The notes: generated by a model not told the origin, from the letters alone. Counted from the stretch's first letter, positions 11,042-23,740 are shown. The stretch is DNA of 64,000 nt from Cannabis sativa (GCF_029168945.1 NC_083610.1:50237429-50301428), one strand, 5' to 3'. Made by a program: numbers and translations.

Positions 11042-14000
11042 ATGGAGAAGATCTGTGTAGCCGTACGAGTGAGACCTCCGGTATCGGACGATTCTTCCTC
11101 TGGAACCTACTGGAAGGTTGAAGACAACCGCATTTCACTTCACAAAGCCCATGGCACCCCGCTCTCCGGAATTTCTTACGCTTTCGGTACCTATTTATAT
11201 ACATGCCTTTGTATATTTCCTTGTTTTGCTTATTCTTTTGTACCAATAGATCTAATTTTTGCTTTATGTGTTTATGAAGATCACGTATTCGATGAAAGTT
11301 GCTCAAATTCTATGGTTTACGATGTTCTTACCAAGGATATTATTCGTGCTGCTTTGCAAGGTTTTAATGGTATGCGCTCTCTTTATCTCTCTGTTCTTAT
11401 CCTTTAATAATTTTGTAATTTCATTTTTATTATTTTCATATGATTTATTTATTAATGTTATTATATTTTTTTTGGTGAGCAAATTTGAAGGTTTATGCTT
11501 ACCTGTCTGGGTTTAGTTTGGTCTGTCAATTTGCAGAGCGAATGTCTATGTTTGGTTTCTAAGCATCATAAACTAATTAAAGTGATGTAAGAGGTTTTGA
11601 ACCTTTAAACTATGTTAGAGGAACGTTTATTAAGCTATGAAGGGCTTTTATCCTTCGCTGGGTACACTTGGCTTAGAATAGAGTACCAGTATATGGGTTT
11701 TGGACCTTTTTTTTAATGCACTATCAGCGTTTTAATCATCTTTATATTGGGTGGCTCTCAATGAAATATTCTGTCTTTTGAGATGTTTACAGGAACTGCC
11801 TTTGCATATGGACAGACTAGTAGTGGAAAGACTTTCACCATGAATGGTTCAGAAAGAGATCCCGGAATTATTCAACGAGCAGTTGAAGATATATTTCAGA
11901 GAATTCAAATGGTAGTACTCTCTCCCCCCATCCCACTCACTCCCATTTTTGTTATTATGTTGATGTTTTGAGTAGAAAAGTATATATGACCTGGTTTCTT
12001 CTATTGAATTTGCAGATGTCTGACCGTGAGTTCTTGATTAGGATCTCGTACATGGAAATCTATAATGAGGAGATTAACGATCTTTTTGCAGTAGAAAATC
12101 AGAAACTTCCAATTCATGAGAGCTTGGAGGTGTGCAACTGGTAGTGTGTCAAATTTCACGAGTTAATCTTAGATTCAACTCATTGAATTACGTATTTTTA
12201 TTTTAATTCAGCGTGGCGTATTTGTTGCTGGCCTCAAAGAGGAAATTGTCAATAATGCTGAACAAGTATTAAAGCTTCTTGAATATGGAGAAGGTTTGAA
12301 AGATAACTTGATAACCCTTGGGATTTTATTGGCTCAATTTTATTAATTGTTATTTTTATATTGTTTGATTTTTTTTCCTATGTAGCTAATAGGCATTTTG
12401 GTGAAACGAATATGAATGTTCGAAGCAGCAGATCACACACAATATTTAGAATGGTATGTCCTTCATAAGTTCCCACACTAGTATTATTACATGTTGAGCT
12501 CCTTCAGTAATTGTATTCAGGCTTGATTTATGTTATGTATTTGGTACCTTAGGTAATCGAAAGTAAGGGGAAGGAGACTAATTATTCTGGTGACTATTTA
12601 AGTTCTGATGCTATTCGGGTCTCTGTCTTGGTAAGTGTTCTTTTTGCCATGGTGTTAAAACTATTTTAAATGTTATTGAGTTGTTCAACCACTGACACTA
12701 ATTTTTAATTGAAAATCACCAGCAAGTAACACTGTTTTATATGTTTGATTTGTATCATTGTGCTGTTCTTGTTTGATTGTGGCAAATACAGAATTTGGTG
12801 GATTTAGCTGGTTCCGAACGGATTGCCAAAACTGGAGCTGGTGGAGTACGTCTGAAAGAAGGAAAGCACATTAACAAGAGCTTGATGATTCTTGGGAATG
12901 TGATTAACAAATTAAGTGATGGTGCAAAAAATAGGTATAACCTTTTTTCTTCTTAGTGTAAATTTCATTTGGAGAATTCTATATATTTTTATAATAATGA
13001 CTTTTAATGCAGAGGACATATACCTTACCGAGATAGTAAACTGACTCGGATTCTTCAGCCTGCGCTTGGTGGCAATGCCAAAACTTCAATTGTGTGCACT
13101 ATAGCTCCAGAAGAGGTAGCATATTATATTATAATTATTATTATTCAGTTTTTCCAATCAATTATTGGGCTTGATATTAATTATAGTTTTTAATGCAACA
13201 TCAAGGCTCACATTGAGGAAACAAAGGGAACTCTTCAATTTGCTAGCAGAGCCAAGCGCATTGCTAACTGTGTTCAAGTGAATGAGGTAATGTTCTTTTT
13301 CATACATTGCTAAAAGTTGTTATTTTCATACATGCAATGTTGTTTTTTATTGATTTGTTTAATAGGACTGCCTGATATTGAAACTTTCCTTTTGTTCCTT
13401 TTCTTTGGGCTGTTACAGATCTTGACAGATGCAGCCTTATTAAAAAGGCAAAAGCTAGAGATAGAGGAGCTCCGTAAACAGCTTCAGGTAGTTATGTAAT
13501 GTTTGTCACACAATTTGATAAGCTTAGGCTAACATTGTTAAACAGCTTCAGGTAATTATTGTATTATGTTTGTTACAGAATTTGAAATTTATGGGCTAAC
13601 ATTGTAAAACTATTCTTTAGGGATCTCATGCTGAGGTGCTGGAGCAAGAAATCTTGAAATTGCGAAACGATTTGCTCAAGGTAGTTTCTTCTTTTGCCGA
13701 TATGCATCATTTTCTTTTTTTGTGCCTTAATCCTAATAGGGAAAAAATCAAACAAGCTACTCACTGTTATACTGGTACACGAACACATGCACACACACTT
13801 TTATTCTCTAAATCTTTATTCTTGTTTATTATTATTTTTCAGTATGAATTGGAGCATGAACAACTAGAGATGCAACTGGAAGAGCAAAAAAAATCACACA
13901 AGGAACGCGACTGTTGTACAAGGGAGCAGCATATGAAAATTGACAATCTCAGCAATAATCTTGTTACTTCTTCTGACATTGACATGACCTCTAGTAAGGT

Positions 14001-17000
14001 ATAGCTCATGAAAAACTATGATTATGCATTTGGTTTTCTCTAATCTCAAGTATTAATTGTTTTTAGGTAGGGTTGGCAATTCATGTTATTATGTTGTGTT
14101 ATCAACGCATTTATGACAATATGTTTTTTTAACAGGTCACACGACATAACACGATAATAGGTCACAAACTTGAAATTGATACGTATGACATATGATTAAA
14201 CATATTATGACACAATACAAAACTGACACGATTAATATAATTATATATGTAACACAAACATTACTCATAAGATTCATAGTTTTAATCTTTTTTATTAAAT
14301 AAAGCGAATGATAAAAAAATTAGATGTTTTTCTTTTCTTTATATAGCCAGGTTTTTTACAGTATAAAATATTTAAAGAACTTGTATTTTTTATACGTGTT
14401 ATAATCGTGTCATTTTAGGTTAAGCGTGTTGATTTGAAAACAATACGTTTAATAAATGTGTTAAACGTGTACACAATTATGATGTAAAAGTTAAATGTCA
14501 CCCAAATTTATTTATTTTGTGTTGCATCGTTTTTGAATTGTATTGTCTTGTTGTGTTGTTTTTGAATTGTGTCGTCATGTCGTGTGACGAATTGCTAGTC
14601 GCCTAGTCCTATTTATAGGTGTTGTGAGAAGTGTTTCTGAATGTTTTATGTTTTAACATTGTGTTGGGACTTGAGATAGCTAGGAAAATAAGAAAGTTGA
14701 ACCTGCAAAGCATGCCTATAGTTTTGAATACTGCGTCATTGATTAACGTGGCAACATTATTATAAGCTTACGTGGTATAGATGCCTGTTTTGGTGTTTTA
14801 GCAATTTTTATTAATCCCACTCGTAGGGACACGATTCTCAAAGCGGTAACCATAAGGAAGAACGTAATGACAGCAACAGTATATCTCAAGGAGATGCCTT
14901 TTCGACCCCTTGTTTCAAGGCTGCTCCCAATGCCTTTGTTGCAAGACGATCTAATTATTCAATGTTACCGGATTATAGTCCTCTTCCAGATACATTAAGC
15001 AATAATGTGGCAGATGAAGATACATGGTTAAAAATGAATAGAGGCTACATAACTGACCTCGATTCCCTTCAAATTACTCCTGGACGAAAAGTTCAATCTT
15101 TTCCACCAATTGAGATGACACCTGTGAGTCTGTGTTCAATTACATTTTCATGAATTTTATTTCAGTAAAAGTTGACGCTTATGAATAATATCTTTCAATT
15201 TGTTTGTTCATTTAGAACAATTACTTGAACTTATAGCATACATTAAACTCAAATGCTAGGTTTCTGAAATATAAATGGACTAAGGACTGTTGCATAAATA
15301 CTCTTACATGTCAATTATTTTAGTACAAAAAAGCTTATACAAGTTTTTGGTTGTTCCATTCAAATGTTATCAGAGTTCAAACGAGAATTACAGGCAGGAG
15401 ATTGAGAATCTTAAAAGACAATTAGTGTTTACCATTCAAGAAAGAGAAGAGCTCAAGGTTAGTATATGTCAATTTACTTGTCGTTTCTTTGATATTGTAA
15501 TCTAAAAATCCTCTTTCCTCCGTTTCTCACACTATGAGACACTAGTACCAACTAAAGCATTCCTTGCTTATTAATTTTATTTTATAATTTCTTCCAAAAA
15601 AAAATTATTTTATAATTTGAAGTACATGTGCCTATCATGAAAGTCTTGATCTTTCATATTCCTGCTCCAAAATTGTCTTTATGATTTTGCTTTATGTGTT
15701 TTGCTTTGCATATTGATGTTGTCCTGTGCTTACAATTTAGAGGAAGCACATGGATGAAATGGTATTGAGCAATCAATTAATGGGTGAATTATCTGAGCTT
15801 CGACAAGAAGCGCGGCTTATTCAAGAAATCCCTCGGAAACTTTGCGAATGTGCAGCAAATTGCAAAGATGTTTACGTTGATGTTCTGTCAATGACACAGG
15901 TCATATATTTCCTGGTCAATTTATGCATCTTTTGGTGACTATTAATGGATTTTTCTTCATTTAACTTACTATTTCTTATGCTTTATGTATCTTTACAGAG
16001 TTTTGTAACTGATGGGAAATCATCTACTGCAAAATTGCTTTCAAGCATGCGTGAAATTGGCACAAGCCTATTTACAATTCTGGAAACACATTTTTCAATG
16101 GCAACGGACTGTGACACCCCTTTGGGGGTTGATAAAATGATCAAAGAACAGCAGAAAATATTGTGTGAGAGAGTGAAGAGCACTGTCAAACTATTGGTTT
16201 CATCAGAAACACTACGCCTTCAGGATGAAAACAAGCTGAATTCACTCTGCAGATGTGAACACAAGGTAGCTGCTTGGTCACAATTATCAAGATATCGTTC
16301 ATTTATGATTTTATTTTCTTCAATATTGCTAGGATGCTTTATTTTCTCTTATGGTACCTGTTTTCCATAAATTATGTGTCAAATATCTCTTACATGTCCA
16401 ATAAGTTGCTAAATGTTAGATTTCCCTATATGTGTTCCTTTATACAATAAACATACTGGGGATTAGTTTATGTCTTACAACAATTGAACACTACATAATT
16501 TTTATAATATTATTAATATTTCATTAATAAAACTTGGAAAGCTCTAAATGTATTGTGGTTTACATCTTTCATTACAATTTGTTCACAAATGTTTGCTGAT
16601 GTTTCAACAGAAAGTAGTAGAACATAGGCAACATTCAAACTATTATCACATATCATAAGTTATTTTGTTTCATAATCTCATGTTTTATGTCTGCTTTGTT
16701 AGTTTTCCTTTACACTATTTTGTTAGCTTAATTTTTATTTGATTTTTGACATGCTTGACTTTCACTCAAGACATGCCTTGTTTTACATGGACTTCAAGAA
16801 CATGTTTGTACTTCTGGTTCAACACAATGACCTTTTATGGAAAACCTTAATAGTTGATAGTAAGTTAAGAGATATATTAGGAAAAGTATACATAAAGTAT
16901 TGGACATGGGCTCAATGAAAACAGCCATCACAACTAAATTTATGATGTGATCAGCGGAAGTGATTGGAGTGAAATGATTTGATTAACTTGAGATTTTTTA

Positions 17001-17640
17001 TTAACTTGTTGAATTCAAAACTTGAACATCTGGTAGCCATTTATATCTGCAAGTGAGCTGTAGATATTGTCAAGTTACTTCTAAATTAGCATAAAAGGCC
17101 AAAATATTTAGGTTATTAGGAAGGTCCATACATGGTTGACTGTAGAACTGTTATTTCGTTTGTTTTGCATCTCATCTTTAGGATTTAATTTGTGTGATAA
17201 AGGGCTGCACTCTGGATGGAGAAACTGCTTCTTTGAAGGAGAAGTTGAGCAATGAACTCAACACTATCACTGAAAGGTACCATGGCCTGCTGAAAGAATT
17301 GAGTCTTAATAGCAAGCTTCTGGAGGAATCAAAGCAGAGATACAGTAGTTTGGAAACTGAGTTTCATCATCTGGCTAAAGAAAGAGACAGTTTGTGCAAA
17401 ATGGCCTCTGAATCGTCTCAAAAACTTGGAGTTGTTACTGACCAGAAGGAAAATCTTTTGAAGGATTTGAATATTGAATTCCAAAGAAGGAAAGACCTTC
17501 AAGAGAAGATCAAACAGTTCAGTGCCGCTTTTGCTCATAGAAAGACATCACTTGTGTCTTTTCACAGCGAATTCAAGTCAAAAATTGAGGAAATAAGATC
17601 TCAAAATCCAGTTTCTGCACCCAATTCTTTTGGGTGTTAA
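11042..17640 (+). CDS. KIN7N: Kinesin-like motor protein, KIN-7N type, 18 exons, 857 aa
   Basis: The exons are 11042-11186, 11280-11369, 11793-11911, 12016-12129, 12212-12293, 12386-12453, 12553-12630, 12792-12934, 13013-13115, 13206-13286, 13419-13487, 13621-13680, 13843-13998, 14827-15123, 15374-15457, 15741-15899, 15999-16265 and 17182-17640. All introns are GT-AG, and the spliced frame is open for 858 codons including the stop. An N-terminal motor domain (about 1-335) has the P-loop GQTSSGKT (85-92), switch I NVRSSRSH (194-201), switch II DLAGSE (236-241) and [11 protein letters not shown] (282-292). Helical coiled-coil segments follow (about 340-450, 495-560, 700-830). Start [13 protein letters not shown], length and body match the plant KIN-7N (CENP-E-like) subfamily. 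Family members are plus-end microtubule motors linked to division or the cytoskeleton; the exact role here is not shown. The gene looks complete. Confidence 0.95.
14065..14610. repeat. Probable MITE-like insert in kinesin intron 13
   Basis: The 828-bp intron 13 (13999-14826) holds a segment rich in ACACGACATAACACG and GTGTCGTCATGTCGTGT phrases. Its ends are imperfect inverted matches: GGTTGGCAATTC near 14070 and, inverted, ACTAGCAATTCGTC near 14590-14600. No clean target-site duplication is visible, so class is left open (a hAT-type MITE is possible). Confidence 0.4.
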
Positions 17641-18047
17641 AAGTTGCGTCATGACTAGTGGCATAAGTACTGTGGTTGTGGTGGCCATCCAGTTTCATTA
17701 TAATGTTTTATCATTGTGCATTACCTGTTGTACTTGTATCAGTCTTGTATCCCATATTATACAGCTACAATATTTGAGGCTTATGGCTTCTTTGTTCGTT
17801 TTTTTATTTGATTATATCTCCGACTTATCGCAGCTAAAATTAGAAAACAAGTAAAATGATTCATTTATTGTAGTAATAATATGAAATGAGTGTGAACGAA
17901 CCGAATCCATCATGAACTGGTATTCTATGAAGTTAGTGGCTAGCAGATATCAACTTTTGCCATTATAGATTAGCTAATTAATTAACCATACATATAGATA
18001 TAGTCTTACTTTATATTGGAGAAATGGATTAGTTAACTATACATATA
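17641..18047. other. 3' flank of the kinesin gene
   Basis: T-rich sequence without a credible gene. AATAAT-like motifs near 17874-17880 could serve as a polyadenylation signal. The short open frame at 17630-17854 is unsupported. Confidence 0.4.
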
Positions 18048-18271
18048 GGGCTTATTTGGAACGTCGTATTATATATTGTATTGAATTAGATTATACGTTA
18101 TACTTTTATATAATAGTATGTTAAATTTTAATTTATATTAAAATATTATATATTTAAGTATCCATAGAACTTAATACTACACATAATTTTATATAAAAAT
18201 ATTGTATAAAATACAATTTAATATAATACTATACAATACAATATGGTGTAATACGGCAACCAAATGAACCA
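18048..18271. mobile_element. MITE (PIF/Harbinger-like ends), 224 bp
   Basis: Ends GGGCTTATTTGG and, inverted, TGGTTCATTTGG, with TATTGTATTG-type inner inverted repeats. ATA occurs directly on both sides (18045-18047 and 18272-18274). It is a sister copy of the element at 60189-60426: same ends, similar length and AT-rich core. Confidence 0.8.
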
Positions 18272-18337
18272 ATAGAGTTTTACTTTGTATTGTGTCACTT
18301 GGTTTGCAGTAGGCAATTTACTTGACTAATAAATTAA

Positions 18338-18737
18338 GGGTGTGTTTGGAAGTAATTGTGTAATTACTAGGTAGGGTAATTACTAGGGTGGTAATTACAC
18401 AGTTTAGTAATTACACTATATTTTAAAATGCAAGGTGTGTTTGGATATGAGGTGGTTATTACATATGAATTCCTAATATCTTGTTTGGCAAAATAGTTAG
18501 TAATTACATGGGAAAAATAATATTTTTTAGTAGCTAATGTTTAATATGAAAAGTTTTAGTAATTACACAGTGTAATTACATCCAATTCTCATGAGGGGCC
18601 ATGAGAATTGGAATCCCTCAATTACTTCTAATTACACAGTTACAGTGTAATTACATGGTCAGACAAACATGCCAAATTGTGTAATTACCTCTAATTACAC
18701 ACAAATTCAATTACATTGTGGCTTTTCAAACACACCC
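18338..18737. mobile_element. Tourist-like (PIF/Harbinger) MITE, 400 bp, TSD TAA
   Basis: The left end GGGTGTGTTTGGAAG and the inverted right end GGGTGTGTTTGAAAAG pair well. TAA is duplicated at 18335-18337 and 18738-18740. The body is packed with the palindrome GTAATTAC and its variants, so the single strand can fold extensively. There is no coding capacity. Confidence 0.9.
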
Positions 18738-18740
18738 TAA

Positions 18741-19716
18741 GTATTCTTTGAACGTAAAGTGGAAGAAAGAAAAGAAAGCCTTTGATAGTAGGGTGGTTAT
18801 GAAGGTTTTGCTTCATTTATTTTTGTTGGCCCTCGGAGCATGAAAAACGTCAATATTATTGTAATCTAACTAATGTAATTGAGTAATACACTTCTATTAC
18901 ATTTTGGGTCTAGAAAAATCAAATGTGTCGCTCTATTATTAGATCTTATTACCCTTTCATGTCGGGAGTTGTGACTTGTGACTCGTGTCGAGTGGCTCCC
19001 ACGGTAAAGCAAAACAAAGATTATTTATTCCCAAAAGTTAAAAGCATAAAGGTAAGCTAAGCGGAGGTGATCAACCCACTACCGCTACCAGACTCAAATT
19101 AATGATGTTATGTCAAAATTATTGTTAATTGTGACACAAAAATAGCTTTAGTTCAATAATTATTATAATTCTTTTAAAGTATTAAATAATTTTATAACTT
19201 AGGTTTAAATCTAAATATTAAATAAAAAAATTATATTTTTTTAATCATAAAATGAAGAAAACAAGTTAGTAAAGAAAATTAAATTAACTATTAAAATATA
19301 TTTGTGAATTTTTTCAAATTTAATTTTTAAAATAAAATTTACATATATTTTTTTTAAAATAGAACGTATATATATTTCAACAAAAATATATGTATTTTGT
19401 TTTGTTTACTTTAATAATTTTTAAATAATATATTTAAGGAGAATTACCGGTTATCAATCTTTTTTTAAAAAAATTAATTTTTTTTTATCTTTTTATTTAT
19501 TTATTTATTTTTACTTTAACTCTGTTCTTTTATTTTTCTTTTTACGGTAATACTAGTTTTAGGGTTTTATCTTCTCTAACCTTCTACTTGAAGATCGTAT
19601 GTTTTTCTTCTCTAACATTCCATACGAGAGATAATTGGAGATCATATTACTCTGCCATCAGAGGCCACTATCGAAAAAGTACCATTGGCAACCACTATTC
19701 GAGACTTCCAACTGAG
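18741..19716. other. AT-rich intergenic stretch
   Basis: Mostly A/T runs (19120-19550). From about 19620 degenerate GAGACYACCATC-type phrases begin, into which the TRIM at 19722 inserted. No gene or RNA is recognised. Confidence 0.5.
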
Positions 19717-19721
19717 ACTAC

Positions 19722-20083
19722 TGTTGTGGACATTGTCCCACATAGAAAAAATGGTAGAGAATTGAGCCATATATAAGAACATGGGCTACTCCACTCATTG
19801 CCAATTGGTTTTGAGATGGAACCCCATGATTCTCAACATGGTATCAGAGTCATATCCCTTGCGGGCCAGTGATCCTATCTGATCTGCACCTATACAGATA
19901 GACCATGTCCACTCTGATATGGTTCAAGATTGATGAGCAAAAAATAGACATCATCTTGAGGGAGAATGTTGTAGACATTGTCCCACATAGAATAAATGGT
20001 AGAGAATTGAGCCATATATAAGAACATGGGCTACTCCACTCATTGCCAATTGGTTTTGAGATGGAACCCCATGATTCTCAACA
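19722..20083 (+). mobile_element. Complete TRIM retroelement, 362 bp, TSD ACTAC
   Basis: Two 117-bp LTRs (19722-19838 and 19967-20083) differ at only two positions. Both begin TGTTGT and end TCTCAACA. Directly after the first LTR lies the primer-binding site TGGTATCAGAGTC (19839-19851), matching the 3' end of initiator methionine tRNA. Before the second lies the polypurine tract TTGAGGGAGAA (19957-19966). The 5-bp duplication ACTAC flanks the unit (19717-19721 and 20084-20088). There is no coding region. These are all the hallmarks of a terminal-repeat retrotransposon in miniature, which depends on enzymes of other elements. Confidence 0.95.
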
Positions 20084-20088
20084 ACTAC

Positions 20089-21202
20089 CATTAGAGACCA
20101 CCATCTTAGACTTCCAACTGAGACTACCATTAGAGATCACCATCGGAGACCATTATTGGGAACCACCATCAAAAACTGCCATTGAAGTGCTTTCTCCATC
20201 TCTGCATCCCTATCTAAACTCATATTGCAACCCAAACTAAAAATCAAATCGCAACCTACTTCCTTACTCTGTCTTTCTCTTCACTGGTGAGTTTTCTTCT
20301 TTCCTTTTCTTTGGTGAGATTATATACTTTGAGAGTACAAACCCAAACTAAAACTCAAATAACAACCCTAAATCACCATTGAATCACTCATCACCACTTG
20401 TCTCCGTCCACTGCATTCCAGTCCACTTCCGCTGGTTTCGCCGTTAATGATTTCTCAAATCACAATCCTAAATCACCATAACTCATTCGTCGTGCTAGTC
20501 TCCGTTCATGGTGTTCAAGACCACTAGGCCTCACACGATATTGTTGCCATCTGCTTAAGGTATTCTCTAAAATCGAAATCCAAATTAAAATACAAATCAC
20601 AACCATCTAGACCCTTGTCCCAGCCATTTAATTTTTAACACTGTAATATTGTAAACAATAAATTTGAACTATATTTTTGCACAAATAATTCACTGTAAAC
20701 CGTATATATAAAAAAAAGCTCCTTTTCAAAATGTTAAATAATGAAATCCTTAAGGAATTCAGTCATTATTATCTCTTGTGAAGAATACAATTATGTCGTA
20801 CCATTACTAAGAGCAACTTCAATATAGCACCAAAATGTATACAAGTCGTGCTATAACCTCTCCAGCCCAACACCAAATATCCCTCCATCTTATCATGTGA
20901 GCTACAATTAAGGTTGTCTTTAGCTTTTATGGAGCCTAAAGAAAAATTTTATAAATAGGTCTTTTATTTGAGAAATAAAATAAAAATCAAATAAGTTTTT
21001 AAATCATTTTTTTTTTTGCAAAAAACTTTTTTTGGGGACTTATGGGCTAATTTAAAAAGAAAAAGAGACTGAGAGACCTATTGGGCTGAGGGGCCTTGGG
21101 CAGTGGCCCCAGCTGTCCTACCCTAAAGAGAACCATGACAGTGCACAACATATATGTTTGTTTACAGAGGTCAATTCCTATGTATCAGAACTAAAATTTT
21201 CT
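20089..21202. other. Intergenic sequence with degenerate CACCAT-rich repeats and an old repeat fragment
   Basis: 20089-20600 is rich in short variants of GAGACCACCATC and AACCCTAAATCACC. 20905-21125 resembles the end of a dispersed repeat (GGGGCCTTGGGCAGTGGCCCC near 21090) without a matching partner end. No supported gene. Confidence 0.45.
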
Positions 21203-21319
21203 ACAAATCAGAGCCCAGTTCTTCGATCATCAAGGGAGATTCAAAGATCACTTGCTTCCGCACCAAGAACTCATCAAGAATTCAACAAGGAATTTTACAA
21301 GAACACAGATTGAAGGAGA

Positions 21320-21996
21320 ATGTCGATGGCAAGGTTCGAGCTAGAGAAGTTCGATGGATCAACGGATTTTGCACTATGGCGAGAGAGTTTGAAGGGTATA
21401 CTTGTGCACCAAAAGGTGGCAAAGGTACTCGGGGATGAAAAATTTCTGGCTGAGAAGAAACTAGAGGAAATTGCAGAGATGGAGGAGATTGCATACTACA
21501 CCATCATCATGTACCTGTCCAATGGAGTTAGAAGAAAACTAATTCAAGAAAAGACCATAGAAGGATTGTGGAACAAACTAGAGCAGTTGTACATGGCACC
21601 ATCAATCTCGAGCAAGATTAATCTTCTTGAAAGATTATACGGGTTTAGAATGAATTCTTTCTTTCCTTAGATGATAATATTGATAAATTTAATAAAATAA
21701 TTGTTGGTTTAGCTAACATTGATCATAAGGTAGACGAAGAAAGTCAAGCAATTATATTGCTGAGATCATTACCAATGACATATCAAGAGGTTAAAGCACC
21801 AATCAAATATGGAAGGGATGTGATCTCGTTGGAGGGTGTTCATGCAGCATTAAAATCAAAAGACTTTGAATTACAACTCGAGAAGGAGACTAGGAAAGAA
21901 GAAGCCTATCTTGCAAGAGGAAGAAGTCCAAAGAGAGGATCATCAAGGAACAACCAGTCACCATCAAGATTGAAGTTGAAGATTAAAGACAATTGA
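21320..21996 (+). pseudogene. Copia (Tork-type) gag, broken
   Basis: The frame starts MSMARFELEKFDG, followed by the W-rich UBN2-type gag core (WRESLKGIL, LWNKLEQLY). A frameshift near 21655 leads to a TAG at 21668. The next frame resumes at LDDNIDKFNKI and runs to a TGA at 21994, just before the zinc knuckle. In a working element this would be the nucleocapsid protein that packages the RNA. Confidence 0.85.
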
Positions 21997-22700
21997 CAAT
22001 GTTATCAATGTGGAAATATTGGCCACATTAAAAGATTCTGCAGTCAATTGAAGACACAATCTGGTTTCAGATCCAACTATGATGACAAAAGATGCAACAG
22101 AAACCAGAACCAGTACTCAAAATCTAATGATCACGGAAATCAAAGAAAGGACTCGGCAGCTGTGGCTGAGAGCAATGGAGATGGAAGTTCTTATGGGGAA
22201 TTATTTTCTATTTCAAAAAATAATAACAGCAAAGAGTGGATCCTTGATTCAGGATGCACTTATCATATGTGTCCCAACTTAGAATCTTTCTTTGATTATC
22301 AAGAAAGTAATAATGGACCCATTCAAAAAAGAAAGTAATAATGGTGGTAGAGTACTAATGGGTAATGATGTTTCTTTCAGGGTTGTTGGAATTGGTAAGG
22401 TAGCTATAAGGCAATTCAGTGGTGAAGTGTAGATTTTGCATAATGTGAGGCACATTCCAGAATTGAGGAGGAATCTGATATCAATGGGAACCTTGGAAGA
22501 TGAAGGTTATGGCTATAAGTCCTTGAATGGGAGCCTAAGGATCACAAAAGGTTCAATGCTTGTAATGAAAGGAAAGAGAGTACATGGGCTATATGTACTC
22601 GAGCATGAAACTGTACCTGTGGGTGAGGCAGATACAGTAAAAGGCTTAGAAAGTGATATGCAGCTATGGCATCAAAGGCTCAAACATATGAGTGAATAAG
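21997..22700 (+). pseudogene. Copia zinc knuckle, protease and GAG-pre-integrase segment, broken
   Basis: The CCHC knuckle CYQCGNIGHIKRFC is encoded at about 22000-22041. The aspartic protease signature reads WILDSGCTYHMC near 22235-22270, with the usual DSG retained. A stop and a frame change follow near 22338. The GAG-pre-integrase motif LWHQRLKHMSE is near 22660-22697 and ends in a TAA. Confidence 0.82.
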
Positions 22701-22702
22701 GC

Positions 22703-23740
22703 ATGAGGGAATTGCACAAAAAGGGAGTCATTGAAATGCTTCAGACATGTGCATTACCATTCTTTGAGACTTGTGTTTATGGCAAGCAACACAAGATCAA
22801 GTTTACAACAACAACTCACAACACAAAGGGAGTCCTAGAGTATGTTCATGCTGACCTTTGGGGGCCAAGTAGAATCCCAACACATTCAAGTAAATACTAC
22901 CTCCTATCTATTGTTGATGATTTTAGTAGATGTCCAAAAACCTATTTACTTAAGACCAAAGATGAGTGTCTAGAACAATTTAAGATATGGAAAGCTTTGG
23001 TGGAAAACAAAACAAATTCAAAGGTCAAGGCACTTAGAACCGATAATGGTCTAGAATTCATCAATACTGAGTTTGATAGATTGTGTAATGAGCATGGGAT
23101 AACTAGGCATAGGATAGTTGTGAAAACTCCACAACAGAATGGAGTTGCTGAGCGTATGAATAGAACCCTTTTGAACAAAGTTAGATGTTTACTTCTTAGT
23201 TTGGGGTTGGGAAAGCCTTATTGGGGAGAGGCTTTAGCTACTGCTTGTTACCTTGTTAATAGGAGTCCTAATAGAGTCATAGACTTGAAGACACCTTATG
23301 AGATGTGGTATGGGAAGATACCAAACCTAAAACACTTGAGAGTGTTTGGATGTGCAGCATATGTACATCAACCCGATGATAAGCTTGATGCTAGATCTGT
23401 CAAAGGCATGTTTCTAGGATATCATATAGGCACAAAAGGTTATAGACTCTGCATAAACCAGAATGGGAAGCCTAAGGTGATTATTTCTAGAAATGTTGTG
23501 TTTAATGAAAATGATTTTCCTCACTTGAAAGCCGAGAAAGGCAATGTGTTACCTGATGCAGATTCATCTGGCAAGAGGGAAGATTTGGCAGAGTTTGAAA
23601 TTAAGCTCAAAGGATTTGAACCAGCAAGTGAGAAGAATGACAGTACAGACACAGCTCCAGATGAGACTGAGGAACAACCAGATTTGTCTGACTACCAGCT
23701 TGCTGATTGCCTATGCTTTGTCAATAGATCATTCATGTGA
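22703..23740 (+). pseudogene. Copia integrase domain, open for 345 codons
   Basis: The zinc-binding remnant is followed by the catalytic core: HADLWGPSRIPTHS (first Asp), LRTDNGLEF (second Asp) and the PQQNGVAERMNRT block containing the Glu. The C-terminal GKIPNLKHLRVFGCAAYVH block is typical of Ty1/copia integrases. This is the best-preserved piece of the element, but neighbouring stops prevent a polyprotein. Confidence 0.88.

Noticed and set aside
19722..20083. Simple segmental duplication of about 117 bp
   Set aside because: The primer-binding site, polypurine tract and 5-bp duplication show that it is a TRIM, not a random duplication.
21154..21438. 94-codon frame overlapping the start of copia gag
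   Set aside because: It is in another frame of the same DNA as the recognisable gag start at 21320.
22942..23178. Minus-strand frames inside the copia integrase and RT
   Set aside because: Antisense shadows of well-recognised pol domains.
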